From an uncultured Collinsella sp. (GTDB lineage: Bacteria; Actinomycetota; Coriobacteriia; Coriobacteriales; Coriobacteriaceae): a stretch of 39,436 nt of DNA. The position numbers and the translations under genes are program-made. Location: positions 1 through 39,436 of the forward strand of contig CABURR010000016.1 in NCBI GenBank assembly GCA_902493985.1, written 5' to 3'. This document shows, piece after piece, positions 1 through 8,267 of the stretch (its first letter is position 1; every line of letters starts with the position of its first letter). Below the pieces are notes generated by a model. It saw nothing but the letters and a program-made list of their open reading frames with translations, did no database searches and had not been told where the DNA came from.

Positions 1-32
1 GAGGTCGCCGCGGACGGGTTGATATAGGGAGA

Positions 33-70
33 GGGCCTGACCCCATATCGTTGGGGCCAGGCCCGATTTT
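33..70 (+). terminator. GC-rich hairpin, possible terminator of a gene to the left
   Basis: GGGCCTG-a-CCCC (33-44) pairs with GGGG-c-CAGGCCC (53-64), with one mismatch and an 8-nt loop. It is followed by GATTTTG on the plus strand. The short T run favours a plus-strand terminator for a gene outside the window; there is no T run on the minus side, so it is less likely to serve the acetyltransferase gene that ends at 111. Confidence 0.35.
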
Positions 71-110
71 GCCTCTTGACAATGTCCTGCTCATATTAAA
101 AGGAACGTCC

Positions 111-611
111 CTATCTGCCATCTACGCGCTTGGCCATCCAGACATGGGGCTGGCCCTCGTCTTCGTAATCTACCGGGGCAATTTGCGTGTAGCCCGCCTT
201 TGCATAGAGCGGCAACACGTATTCCTGCGCATGCAGCTTAATAAGCTTAGCGCCGGCATCGCGTGCACACGAAGCACTGGCCTCGACGATCGCACTCGCC
301 AGTCCGCGACGACGCATAGCCGGCAGCACGGCGACGCGCCCCATAATGTAGGTCTCCCCCGCCGCAACGCCTTCGTCCATGTCGCATGCCGGCAACACCG
401 GGGCCTCTGCGTCAGCCACGCGCTCAAGCTCTTCGGGAAACACGCGCGAGCAACCGGCAAGCTCGCCGTCTACATAGAGCGTCACATGAATGCAGTTTGG
501 ATCCTCGTCGATAGCGTCGAACTCATTCTCGTAGCCCTGCTCGTCTATAAAAACGACGCGGCGCACCAACGCCGCGTCATCAAAACATCCCGTCTTAAGT
601 TGAATATCCAT
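111..611 (-). CDS. GNAT-family N-acetyltransferase (ElaA/PhnO-like)
   Basis: The product (166 aa) is a single GNAT domain that would transfer an acetyl group from acetyl-CoA to an unidentified amine. The acetyl-CoA loop is visible as VLPAMRRRGLAS, preceded by the strand YIMGRVAV and followed by a C-terminal KLHAQ...LYAKAGY segment typical of the fold. The ATG at 611 is chosen because AAAGGG lies 5 nt upstream; an in-frame ATG at 629 has no ribosome site. It follows cpsB by about 40 nt on the same strand and may be the last gene of that operon. The substrate cannot be read from the sequence. Confidence 0.85.
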   Translation of the reverse strand: MDIQLKTGCFDDAALVRRVVFIDEQGYENEFDAIDEDPNCIHVTLYVDGELAGCSRVFPEELERVADAEAPVLPACDMDEGVAAGETYIMGRVAVLPAMRRRGLASAIVEASASCARDAGAKLIKLHAQEYVLPLYAKAGYTQIAPVDYEDEGQPHVWMAKRVDGR

Positions 612-650
612 GGCTGCCCTTTCATTCAATGCGAACGTTAGGGACAGATA

Positions 651-1301
651 TTAGCGAAAATGAGCTCCGCGCACGCTAAACTTCGCGCGAGCCTTCGCCA
701 GGCAGTCGTAATGACCCACGTTATGGGCATCGCTCGCGATGAAGCTGTACAGGTTCTGATCAAACAGGCGCTGGGCCGGCTTTTTCTCGCGACCAAAGCG
801 ACCGCCGGCAATAAAGTCCGCCGAAGCCTGCAGCTTGCAGCCCATATCGACCAGACGCTCCGCAACGCTTACATCCTTTTGAACCGCACGATAGCGCTCA
901 GGATGAGCGATGATCACCTGGTAGCCACGGCACTGCAAATCGTAAATCGTGTTCTCGTACTCTCTAAACGCATACGCATCGGCATGCGTCGAAAGCTCGA
1001 GCAGAAACTCGTTGGTCCCATCGAAATGCAAGTGCTCCGCGGCATCGATACCAAGCTCAACGAGCTTTCGATGGTTGACCTCGAAGCCCATCTGGAGCGG
1101 AAAACCGTCAGCGTTATCACGCAGCAGCTCAAAGGCATCCCACATCTTGTCGTAATCAAAATAGGGATCACGGCAGTGAGGAGTGCAAACGATTCTGGTT
1201 ACACCGGCCCGCTTGGCAGCCTCGAGCATCGCCAAGCTCTCATCGAGATCGGCGGCGCCGTCGTCTACACCCGGCAAGATATGGCAATGAATGTCACGCA
1301 T
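651..1301 (-). CDS. cpsB: CpsB/YwqE-type PHP-family protein-tyrosine phosphatase
   Basis: A 216-residue metal-dependent phosphoesterase of the PHP superfamily. The N-terminal DIHCHILPGVDDGA carries the first metal-binding His residues, CTPHCRDP the next, IIAHPERYR a third and SDAHN the last; these motifs are characteristic of CpsB/CapC/YwqE. Members of this family dephosphorylate the tyrosine-rich tail of the partner BY-kinase, encoded here just upstream with a gap of 17 nt. The ATG at 1301 has AAGG 7 nt upstream. It is the third gene of a CpsC-CpsD-CpsB module controlling capsule or exopolysaccharide synthesis. No glycosyltransferases lie in the window. Confidence 0.93.
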   Translation of the reverse strand: MRDIHCHILPGVDDGAADLDESLAMLEAAKRAGVTRIVCTPHCRDPYFDYDKMWDAFELLRDNADGFPLQMGFEVNHRKLVELGIDAAEHLHFDGTNEFLLELSTHADAYAFREYENTIYDLQCRGYQVIIAHPERYRAVQKDVSVAERLVDMGCKLQASADFIAGGRFGREKKPAQRLFDQNLYSFIASDAHNVGHYDCLAKARAKFSVRGAHFR

Positions 1302-1318
1302 AGGTCAGCCTTAATCAA

Positions 1319-2056
1319 CTAAACGTTTGCTCGGTTGGTGAAGATGCCCTTTTTGGAAGTCCCCTGATCGTCGGAGCCCTTCTTCACCTTCTTACCGTCC
1401 TTGGTGTAGTAGGAGTAGTAGTACTCGCTGGTCTCGGTCTCGCAGTAGTTCATGACGGTACCGATGAGCTTGACCTTCTCGGACTTCTTAAGCTGACCGA
1501 TGGCGTTGAGCGCCTCCTCGCGCTTGGTGAAATCCTCGCGCACCACGAACAGCGCACCGTCGGTCAGACTTGCGATCTCGGCAGCATCGATGAAGGTGCC
1601 GACCGGGGGAGCATCAAAGATGACGTACTGGAACTTGGCGGACAGTGCCTTTACCAGCTTGGCAAAGCGGTGAGAGACGATGATGTCGGCAGGATTGGGA
1701 ATATGCGGCTCGGCATCGAGGAAGTAGAAGTTCTTCTGACCCGTCTCGACAATCGCCTGGTCAATAGAAACCTGCTCGGAAAGGACTGCATAGAGTCCGC
1801 CGCGGGAGCGGACGCCGAGCATATCTGCAAGGGACCTGCGACGCATATCAGCCTCGACCAGCAGGACGCTCTTGCCGCTGGTGGCGATAGCCTGGGCAAG
1901 GTTGATGGAAACCGTAGACTTGCCCTCGTTGGGAATCGAGGACGTAACGGTGATGGTGCGAATGGGGTCGTCCACGCTCGCAAAGCGGATGTTGGCCAGA
2001 AGGGTCTTGGCGGCATTCTGTACAACGAGCTTATCGGTGTTCTTTGCCTTAGCCAT
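1319..2056 (-). CDS. cpsD: CpsD/CapB-type BY tyrosine kinase
   Basis: A 245-residue cytoplasmic BY-kinase. Walker A is SSIPNEGKST (about 39-48), Walker A' is LLVEADMRRRS, and Walker B is YVIFDAPPVG. The C-terminal tail holds a tyrosine cluster (SEYYYSYYTK, about 211-220), the autophosphorylation site of this family. Such kinases act with a membrane adaptor, here the gene 2 nt upstream, to control polysaccharide chain length and export. GGTGG precedes the ATG at 2056. Phosphatase CpsB follows. All three parts of the Gram-positive phosphoregulatory cycle are therefore present. Confidence 0.94.
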   Translation of the reverse strand: MAKAKNTDKLVVQNAAKTLLANIRFASVDDPIRTITVTSSIPNEGKSTVSINLAQAIATSGKSVLLVEADMRRRSLADMLGVRSRGGLYAVLSEQVSIDQAIVETGQKNFYFLDAEPHIPNPADIIVSHRFAKLVKALSAKFQYVIFDAPPVGTFIDAAEIASLTDGALFVVREDFTKREEALNAIGQLKKSEKVKLIGTVMNYCETETSEYYYSYYTKDGKKVKKGSDDQGTSKKGIFTNRANV

Positions 2057-2058
2057 GC

Positions 2059-2715
2059 CTATTTACCACCTTTCATAGCCGGAATTCGGCCAACAACGGG
2101 AATGCCCAGGAGCTCTTCTGCCTCTTCGGCACCGCGGATGCGGGTGTTGAGCATGTCTGCCAAAACGACATAGGCAACTGCGATAAAGATGCCCGCGAGG
2201 AACGCGACAGCAACGTACAGCATACGCTTGGGGCCGCTGGGGACTTCGGGAGTCTTAGCCTCGTCGATAACGTTGATGCTCTGGGCAGCGCCGACGTTCT
2301 GAGCGACCGTACTCACCGAGCTGGCCATGGCCTTTGCGACCTTAGCCGTCTCCTTGGCATCGGTGCCGGTAACCGAAAGCGTAATGACACGCGTGGTGGT
2401 CTCGGAGGAAACAGACACCTTGTAGTCATCCAGGTCAGCAAGGCCCAGCTCATTGGCAGCACCGCTCTTAACGCTATCGCTATCCAGCAGCGTGGCGATA
2501 TCGTTGGAAAGCATCTGGCTCGCCGAGAGATCGTTGTAGCTCATCTGACCGCTATCGTCGGTTTTGGCGAGAATGTACATGCTCGTCGTCGCGGTGTAGG
2601 TGTTGTCCATCGCAACGAAGGACACGATGCCCATGGCGATCGCGCAGACCACCGGAAGGGTGATGACCAGCTTAAGGTGCTTCTTCAGCAGCTGGAACAG
2701 TTCGAGAAGGGTCAT
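2059..2715 (-). CDS. cpsC: CpsC/Wzz-type polysaccharide chain-length regulator and kinase adaptor
   Basis: A 218-residue membrane protein with the Wzz topology: an N-terminal transmembrane helix (about 16-35), an extracytoplasmic loop containing the typical YTATTSMYI segment, and a second helix (about 166-188) preceded by the Pro-rich EVPSGPKR motif. The short cytoplasmic C-terminus is the part that activates the BY-kinase in this family. It is first in the operon, with a likely promoter at 2796-2824. It overlaps nothing and is 2 nt from cpsD. Confidence 0.92.
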   Translation of the reverse strand: MTLLELFQLLKKHLKLVITLPVVCAIAMGIVSFVAMDNTYTATTSMYILAKTDDSGQMSYNDLSASQMLSNDIATLLDSDSVKSGAANELGLADLDDYKVSVSSETTTRVITLSVTGTDAKETAKVAKAMASSVSTVAQNVGAAQSINVIDEAKTPEVPSGPKRMLYVAVAFLAGIFIAVAYVVLADMLNTRIRGAEEAEELLGIPVVGRIPAMKGGK

Positions 2716-2795
2716 GCAGCTTGCCTTTCATTTCCCCAGTTCGGATTGACAAAACTGTCCGTATGTTATCGCATCTTTTTACCGAGACCAAACTC

Positions 2796-2824
2796 TATAC
2801 ATAAGAAACAGGCTCTCCTGTAAA
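2796..2824 (-). promoter_or_regulatory. candidate promoter of the cpsC-cpsD-cpsB operon
   Basis: On the minus strand TTTACA (2819-2824) and TGTATA (2796-2801) are separated by 17 nt, about 80 nt before the cpsC start. The match to a sigma-70 promoter is fair. It is the best candidate in the gap between phoR and cpsC. Confidence 0.4.
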
Positions 2825-2844
2825 AATGTCGGAAGCAATCGTAA

Positions 2845-2885
2845 AATTGCACAACAACGCCGCACCCGAAAGTCAAATGCGGCGT
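2845..2885 (-). terminator. likely intrinsic terminator of the phoR-like gene
   Basis: ACGCCGCA (2857-2864) pairs perfectly with TGCGGCGT (2878-2885) around a 13-nt loop, 26 nt after the phoR stop. The minus strand continues TGTTGTGCAATTTT, which is T-rich but not a clean T run. Confidence 0.55.
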
Positions 2886-2910
2886 CTGCATCAATATCTA
2901 TGTTGTATCG

Positions 2911-4335
2911 CTATGCGAATGGCTCGTCCTGCCGTATGGGAAACGTCACCGTAATGGTGGTTCCCACGCCCAACTCGCTCGACAGATCGAGCGTGGCGTG
3001 ATGATACAGGGCCGCATGCTTGACAATTGCAAGCCCCAGACCGGTTCCGCCGCGCGCCTTGGACCTACTCTTGTCCACGCGATAGAACCGCTCAAATACC
3101 TTGCCCTGTTCTTCAGGCGCGATACCGATTCCCGTGTCGGCGACCGCAAGGAACGGATGGCCTTCGTCGTTGGTGCCGCACTGCAGCGTAACCGCACCGC
3201 CGGGTCGATTGTAGCGGATGGCGTTGCTCGCCAGATTATAGATGAGCTCGTCAATCAAGCGCGACACGCCTTCGATGACCACAGGCTTGGTCTCATGACT
3301 TATCGTCACATTCGCCTGACGGGCGACCTGTTCAAGACGCTGCTCAACCGCGTAGATGGCACGCGAGAGCTCAATAGGCTCCGTGGAACCAATGGGCACC
3401 GCCTCGCCCTCAGTTGCACGCTCGGCCTCGTCCAAGTTAGACAGCGTAAGGATATCGTTGACAAGCGCTGCCAAGCGGCCCGCCTCACGATAGATGCGAC
3501 CGCCAAAGTTGCGCAGGTCGCCCTCGCCCTCGACCATGCCGTTTGCGATGAGCTCGGCATAGCCCGAAATCGCCGTAAGCGGCGTCTTGAGCTCATGGGT
3601 GATATTCGCCGTGAACTCGCGGCGCATACGGTCGTTGTCCGCCAGCACCGCCATTTGGCGCTTGAGCTCCTGGCGCTGCGACTCAATACGCTCAAGCATG
3701 GGGACCATCTCGGCATAGGCGTGCTCATAGCTACGGCGTGGGTGGTCCAAATCCACCTCTTGCAACGGCGCGATGATGGCACGGGACTCGCGGCGCGCCA
3801 TAAAAAACGAGAGTACCGCACCCGCTGCTGCGATAAGCAGCATCGGCGCCACCATCGACAGCAAAATCGCCGCAACGCCAGGCTGGGCCTGCGCCAAGCG
3901 GACAACCTGGCCGTTATCAAGGGCGACGGCGCGATACAGCATAATCTCGTCGAGCGTAGAGCTTGCGCGCTCCGCGGAACCCGAACCATTCTCAAAGGCC
4001 TCGATGACCTCGGGGCGATCGCCGTGGTTGGGCAGTGTGGAAGGCGACGCCTCGTTGTCGTAGGCAACCGATCCATCCTTGTTAATCAGCGTGATGCGCA
4101 AGTCCTCGCGATCGAGGCTACGCAAGAACGGGATGGGCTCCTGCTGCTCGTCGAGGGCGGCAGCAATGAGCTCGGTTTCCTGCGCCAGGTTGGCACTCGT
4201 GGCATCCGCCAAGGTGTTTTGCACAAAGAACGCACCCAGCACCGTAAACGCCACGATAACCGCCATGGCGCAGACAAAGATCGTCACAAAAACGCGGTGC
4301 GACAGCGTATGTTTTCCCTGGGGGGCGAAGACCAC
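2911..4335 (-). CDS. PhoR-like membrane sensor histidine kinase
   Basis: A 474-residue sensor kinase. The first transmembrane helix is at about 15-37, the extracytoplasmic sensor region at 38-154 and the second helix at 155-179. A HisKA domain follows with the phosphoacceptor His at about 247 (ITHELKTPLT). The HATPase domain has an N box (LASNAIRYN), G1 DTGIGI, an F box (FERFYR) and G2 GGTGLGLAI. The start is a GTG at 4335, 3 nt after the regulator gene's stop and downstream of GGAGGAG. It forms a pair with the PhoB-like regulator. Its closeness to pstB suggests phosphate sensing, which is inferred from context. Confidence 0.9.
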   Translation of the reverse strand: MVFAPQGKHTLSHRVFVTIFVCAMAVIVAFTVLGAFFVQNTLADATSANLAQETELIAAALDEQQEPIPFLRSLDREDLRITLINKDGSVAYDNEASPSTLPNHGDRPEVIEAFENGSGSAERASSTLDEIMLYRAVALDNGQVVRLAQAQPGVAAILLSMVAPMLLIAAAGAVLSFFMARRESRAIIAPLQEVDLDHPRRSYEHAYAEMVPMLERIESQRQELKRQMAVLADNDRMRREFTANITHELKTPLTAISGYAELIANGMVEGEGDLRNFGGRIYREAGRLAALVNDILTLSNLDEAERATEGEAVPIGSTEPIELSRAIYAVEQRLEQVARQANVTISHETKPVVIEGVSRLIDELIYNLASNAIRYNRPGGAVTLQCGTNDEGHPFLAVADTGIGIAPEEQGKVFERFYRVDKSRSKARGGTGLGLAIVKHAALYHHATLDLSSELGVGTTITVTFPIRQDEPFA

Positions 4336-4338
4336 GGG

Positions 4339-5067
4339 TTACTCCTCCGATGCGGTGGCCGCGGTGTCGTCACCTTCGGCACGATCACCGGCAGAAGGCT
4401 CGGCCAAGCGGTAGCCCACGCCGCGCACGGTCTCGATGGCGCTGGCATGCTCGCCCAGTTTTTGGCGAAGCGTCTGCACGTGCACGTCAACGGTGCGCGA
4501 ACCGCCGTCGAAGTCCCAGCCCCACACGCTCTGCAGCAACGACTCACGGGTAAAGACCACGCCAGGCTTGCGCATGAGGTACTCGAGCAGGTCGAACTCG
4601 CGCAGGGTGAGCTTAAGCGGATCGCCGGCAACGGTCACCTCGCGATGGCTGGGCGAGAGCACAATGTCGCCCACGCTGAGCACATCGCTTGCCTGTTTGA
4701 CCATGCCGCCGCGACGCAGCAGTGCGCGGCAGCGGCTAGCGAGCTCCATGAGCGAGAAGGGTTTAGTCAGATAATCGTCGGCACCGCCATCGAGCGCCAT
4801 CACCTTGTCGAGCTCGGTGTCCTTGGCGGTAAGCATCATGATGGGCACCGTCGCCGTCAGGCGGTCGGCGCGCAGGCGGCGCATAATCGCCAAACCATCG
4901 GTATCGGGCAGCATGATGTCGAGCAGGACGGCATCGGGTACCCGTCGCGCCACGGCGGCCTTAAACTCGCCGTCGCACGAAAAGCCCTCGGCCTCGATTC
5001 CCTGCTTGCGCAACGCATAGACCGTCAAATCCCTGATGTTGTCATCGTCCTCGACGTAATAGATCAT
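4339..5067 (-). CDS. PhoB-like OmpR-family response regulator
   Basis: A 242-residue regulator. The receiver domain has the acidic pocket EDDD near residues 6-9, the phosphoacceptor Asp at 50 (LLDIMLPD) and the conserved Lys in KPFS. The C-terminal winged helix contains LTLREFDLLEYL and the recognition segment SRTVDVHVQTLRQKL. The ATG at 5067 is used because AAAGGGG lies 6 nt upstream. It is 3 nt from the kinase gene, so the two are cotranscribed. A 14-bp palindrome lies in its leader. Confidence 0.92.
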   Translation of the reverse strand: MIYYVEDDDNIRDLTVYALRKQGIEAEGFSCDGEFKAAVARRVPDAVLLDIMLPDTDGLAIMRRLRADRLTATVPIMMLTAKDTELDKVMALDGGADDYLTKPFSLMELASRCRALLRRGGMVKQASDVLSVGDIVLSPSHREVTVAGDPLKLTLREFDLLEYLMRKPGVVFTRESLLQSVWGWDFDGGSRTVDVHVQTLRQKLGEHASAIETVRGVGYRLAEPSAGDRAEGDDTAATASEE

Positions 5068-5107
5068 GTTGAACCCCTTTGCGGCCGGCATGACCGCATC
5101 TTAACCC

Positions 5108-5121
5108 TAAAGGTACCTTTA
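5108..5121. promoter_or_regulatory. 14-bp perfect palindrome between pstB and the phoB-like gene
   Basis: TAAAGGTACCTTTA is self-complementary and sits about 40 bp before the regulator start. Symmetry and position fit an operator, but no regulator can be named. A chance palindrome of this length is possible. Confidence 0.3.
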
Positions 5122-5131
5122 TCAGATGGTA

Positions 5132-6007
5132 TCAGCCAAAACGCCCCGTCAAATAATCCGCCGTGCGCGGATCGGTCGGATTCTTGAAGAGTTGCGCGGT
5201 GGGCGCGTGCTCCACCAGCTCACCCAGCAAAAAGAATGCGACCGAATCGGAGATACGCGCCGCCTGTTGCATATTGTGCGTAACGACCACGAGCGTGCAG
5301 GTCTCTTTGAGCTCGCAGGCCAGCTGCTCCACCACCAGCGTCGACACAGGGTCGAGTGCCGAGGTCGGCTCGTCCATCAGCAGAATGTCGGGCTGCACGG
5401 CAAGTGCGCGGGCGATGCACAGGCGCTGCTGCTGTCCACCCGAAAGACCCAGGCCCGACTCTTTGAGCTTGTCCTTGGCCTCATCCCATAGCGCAGCGCG
5501 ACGCAGGGAGTCTTCGACCAGCTCGTCGAGCACGGCGCGATCGCGCACGCCCATGCCGCGCGGACCATACGCGACGTTGTCGTAGATGCTCATGGGAAAC
5601 GGGTTGGGGCGCTGGAACACCATGCCCACGCGCTGGCGCAAACGGCAGATGTCGTAATCGCCCAGGATATCTTGACCATCGAGCGCAATTTTGCCCTCGA
5701 TGCGGCAATCCTTGATGCCGTCGTTCATGCGGTTAAAGCAGCGCAGCAACGTGGACTTTCCGCAGCCCGAAGGCCCGATGAACGAGGTGATCTGCTTGTC
5801 GCGGATCTTGATATTCACGTCCTTGAGCGCATGATGGTCGCCATAGAACAGGTCGAGGCCCTCGACGTCGATGCGCGTCGGCGAGGCGGCAAGATCCTCT
5901 GCCGTGGGGCGAGTCGCATCCCCAACCTCGCGCTCGTGCGCGGCCTCGGCCTGCGCCTCTATGAGTTCTTCAAGCTCCGTGGGCTCCACAGCCGCAGCAG
6001 CCGTCAT
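5132..6007 (-). CDS. pstB: PstB phosphate ABC transporter ATP-binding subunit
   Basis: The product (291 aa) is a soluble ABC ATPase that would drive phosphate import through PstCA. Walker A is GPSGCGKST (78-86), followed by the PstB hallmark RCFNRMND. The Q-loop region is VFQRPNPFPMSIYDNVAYG, the signature LSGGQQQRL and Walker B ILLMDEPTSALDP. Residues 1-45 are an Ala/Glu-rich extension before the domain proper (about 245-250 residues in most PstB). The ATG at 6007 has GGAGG 8 nt upstream. No pstS, pstC, pstA or phoU is present beside it, which is unusual. Confidence 0.95.
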   Translation of the reverse strand: MTAAAAVEPTELEELIEAQAEAAHEREVGDATRPTAEDLAASPTRIDVEGLDLFYGDHHALKDVNIKIRDKQITSFIGPSGCGKSTLLRCFNRMNDGIKDCRIEGKIALDGQDILGDYDICRLRQRVGMVFQRPNPFPMSIYDNVAYGPRGMGVRDRAVLDELVEDSLRRAALWDEAKDKLKESGLGLSGGQQQRLCIARALAVQPDILLMDEPTSALDPVSTLVVEQLACELKETCTLVVVTHNMQQAARISDSVAFFLLGELVEHAPTAQLFKNPTDPRTADYLTGRFG

Positions 6008-6110
6008 ACCGCACACCTCCACATCGATATCAATTCAGCAGTATCGATAGTAGGAATCGCGGCTCATATGCACGTGAGCGCATTGTCAAGTGTTTGTAAG
6101 GGCACACTGG

Positions 6111-7349
6111 CTATGCGGCGGGCAGCTCGATGGTGAATATCGTGTGTTCGGGCGTCGATTCACATGCAACGGTACCGCCGTGCGCGCATACGATCTCCTT
6201 GGCGATGGCAAGCCCCAGTCCAGCGCCGCCGCGATTGGTCGCACGCGCCGCATCCAGGCGATAGAACTTCTCAAAGATCACCTTGAGCTTTGCCTCAGGG
6301 ATGGGATCGCCCTGATTGATAAAGCGCACGCGCACGCCACCGCCGTCCCGGCGTCTGGCCTCGATCGTGATGGTCGAGCCCTCATAGCTATAGGCAATAG
6401 CGTTTTTCATGATGTTGTTGAACACGCGAGCCATTTTGTCGCCATCCACGAGCACCGTCAGGTCCTCGCGAATATCAACTTGGACTTCCTTATGCTGCTC
6501 GTTGAGGATGGGATAGAACTCGTCAGCCACCTGAGCCAGCAGCAACCCCAGATCAACATAGCCGCGCGTGAGCACGATATCGTGGAAGTCAAAGCGCGTG
6601 ATATCGAAGAACTCTTCGATGAGCGTATCGAGCCGGTGCGCCTTGTCGAGCGCCACGCCCGTAAAGTGCGCACGTTGCTCAACCGGCAGCTCGGGAGCCT
6701 CTTGCAGCAGCGAAAGATAGCCCACCACACTGGCAAGCGGGGTGCGTAGGTCATGTGCCAAGTACGTGACCAAATCGTCCTTGCGATGCGACTCGTCACG
6801 CAGAGCTTGCTGCACCTTGCGCTCACGGTCACGCACGCGGTTAAGGGCGCCCTCGACCTCCAAGAAGTCGCCGTCGATGTTATCCCAGGTGTCGGGGTGA
6901 TCGATCAGGCGATCTTGAATACGAGCGGCCAGCACACAATCGGCATGCTGCTCGCCCTGCTCGTAGCCCTGGTAGTACAGGGCGCGGCCACACAAGAACA
7001 GCACGCACGCGGCAAGCGCCAGCACAAAGCCAAGCATGTTGAATACAAAGCCGGCATCGAACAGCACCGGCCCTTCGATGCCGCCGAGCGCCATGGCGCC
7101 AATCGCCAACGTCATGGCCCACGCGGCGCCGCCAATCACCACGCAGCGGCACACGATCTCAAATCGATCGATCAGCAAAAAGCCGACAAGCAGCACCGCC
7201 AAGATTCCGACGATGTTGTCGATGCCAATCAGCAGCAGACTCAGCAAAAAGAGCAGCACCGTCGCAAGCGCGCGGTTGTCGACGACCGCCCTTATGTATT
7301 CAAAGAGTCGATCGGGCACCTCGAATACCCGCCTATCGCCTTTTGTCAT
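6111..7349 (-). CDS. VanS-like sensor histidine kinase with four membrane helices
   Basis: A 412-residue kinase. Hydrophobic helices lie at about 27-43, 45-61, 68-89 and 101-122, with very short loops, so there is no real extracellular sensor domain. The HisKA motif is YLAHDLRTPLASVVGYL (His about 199). The HATPase domain has NNIMKNAIAYS, FEKFYRLD and GGAGLGLAIAKEI. The ATG at 7349 is preferred over a GTG two codons upstream because it leaves GGGG at 8 nt spacing. It is 25 nt from the regulator gene. The architecture suggests sensing within the membrane. Confidence 0.9.
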   Translation of the reverse strand: MTKGDRRVFEVPDRLFEYIRAVVDNRALATVLLFLLSLLLIGIDNIVGILAVLLVGFLLIDRFEIVCRCVVIGGAAWAMTLAIGAMALGGIEGPVLFDAGFVFNMLGFVLALAACVLFLCGRALYYQGYEQGEQHADCVLAARIQDRLIDHPDTWDNIDGDFLEVEGALNRVRDRERKVQQALRDESHRKDDLVTYLAHDLRTPLASVVGYLSLLQEAPELPVEQRAHFTGVALDKAHRLDTLIEEFFDITRFDFHDIVLTRGYVDLGLLLAQVADEFYPILNEQHKEVQVDIREDLTVLVDGDKMARVFNNIMKNAIAYSYEGSTITIEARRRDGGGVRVRFINQGDPIPEAKLKVIFEKFYRLDAARATNRGGAGLGLAIAKEIVCAHGGTVACESTPEHTIFTIELPAA

Positions 7350-7374
7350 ATCCACTTCCCCACCACCAAAGGCG

Positions 7375-8070
7375 TTATTCGATTATGTAGCCGACGCCCC
7401 AGACGTTTTTGATAAAGCGCGGCTTTTGAGCATCGTCGCCGATCTTTTCGCGCAGATGACGAATGTGCACCATCACCGTATTGTTGGAGCCGGGCATAAA
7501 GTCCTCGTTCCACACCGCGCGGAACAGGTCCCCCACGGCCACCACGCTGCCACGATGCTCGACCAGATACAGCAAGATTGAATACTCGGTGGGTGTGAGG
7601 CGTACCGGTGCACCGTCCACCGTCACGGAACGAGCGTCGCGGTTGATCTCCAAGCCGTCGAGCTGAATGGTCGGCGACTCGGCCGCCTGTGCACGGCTAC
7701 CGTAGCTGGTGTAGCGGCGAAGCTGAGCGTGCACGCGCGCGATGAGCTCCAGCGGGCGGAACGGCTTGACCACGTAATCGTCCGCGCCAAGCGAAAGGCC
7801 CTCGATCTTGTCTTGCTGGGCATCGCGCGCCGTCAGCATGATCACGGGATAGGTATGGCTGGAACGGATCGTACGCAGCAGCTCAAACCCATCGATATCG
7901 GGCAGCATGACATCCAGCAGCGCCAAATCAAACTCCTGCTCCAAAATCGCCTTGGCAGCATCGGCCCCGCTATAGGCAATCTGGACATCAAAACCCTCTT
8001 TTGTAAGGTAGATGCCAACCAAGTCGGCGATGGCCTTCTCGTCATCAACTACCAAAATGCGCTCGTTCAT
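7375..8070 (-). CDS. VanR-like OmpR-family response regulator
   Basis: A 231-residue regulator. The receiver domain starts ILVVDDEKAIADLV, with the phosphoacceptor Asp at about 53 (LLDVMLPDIDGFELL), and has KPFRPLELIARV at the domain end. The effector is a winged helix with LTPTEYSILLYL and the recognition segment NNTVMVHIRHLREKI. GGGGAG precedes the ATG at 8070. The gene is divergent from a D,D-carboxypeptidase gene, a natural target for a cell-wall stress regulator. No vanHAX-type resistance genes are in the window. Confidence 0.92.
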   Translation of the reverse strand: MNERILVVDDEKAIADLVGIYLTKEGFDVQIAYSGADAAKAILEQEFDLALLDVMLPDIDGFELLRTIRSSHTYPVIMLTARDAQQDKIEGLSLGADDYVVKPFRPLELIARVHAQLRRYTSYGSRAQAAESPTIQLDGLEINRDARSVTVDGAPVRLTPTEYSILLYLVEHRGSVVAVGDLFRAVWNEDFMPGSNNTVMVHIRHLREKIGDDAQKPRFIKNVWGVGYIIE

Positions 8071-8222
8071 GCGTGCTCCCCTCGCGCTCCATTATGCCCG
8101 AGGCGACGCACGCCACACACAACAAGCGTGGGTGATTAAGTCGGCCTTAAGCACCCTTGTGCCCGTTCGGGTGCGGATGTGGGCCACGCGCGCACGCGAT
8201 GATCGCCGACGCCGACAAACGA

Positions 8223-8228
8223 TATACT
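8223..8228 (+). promoter_or_regulatory. -10 element of the carboxypeptidase gene
   Basis: TATACT lies 40 nt before the GTG start. The expected -35 position holds only a poor match (TGATCG), which would fit an activator-dependent promoter in the space shared with the divergent VanR-like gene. Confidence 0.45.
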
Positions 8229-8267
8229 CTAGTTCCAGAAGAGACCATCCCGTCGAAAGCGAAATCC

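Noticed and set aside
641..660. GGGACAG motif between cpsB and the acetyltransferase gene
   Set aside because: A single short match to the ends of the 18191-18332 segment, without an inverted partner; it may be chance.
2998..5187. 729-codon plus-strand frame opposite phoR and phoB
   Set aside because: It is a shadow of two clear genes in high-GC DNA, rich in His/Arg and without domains.
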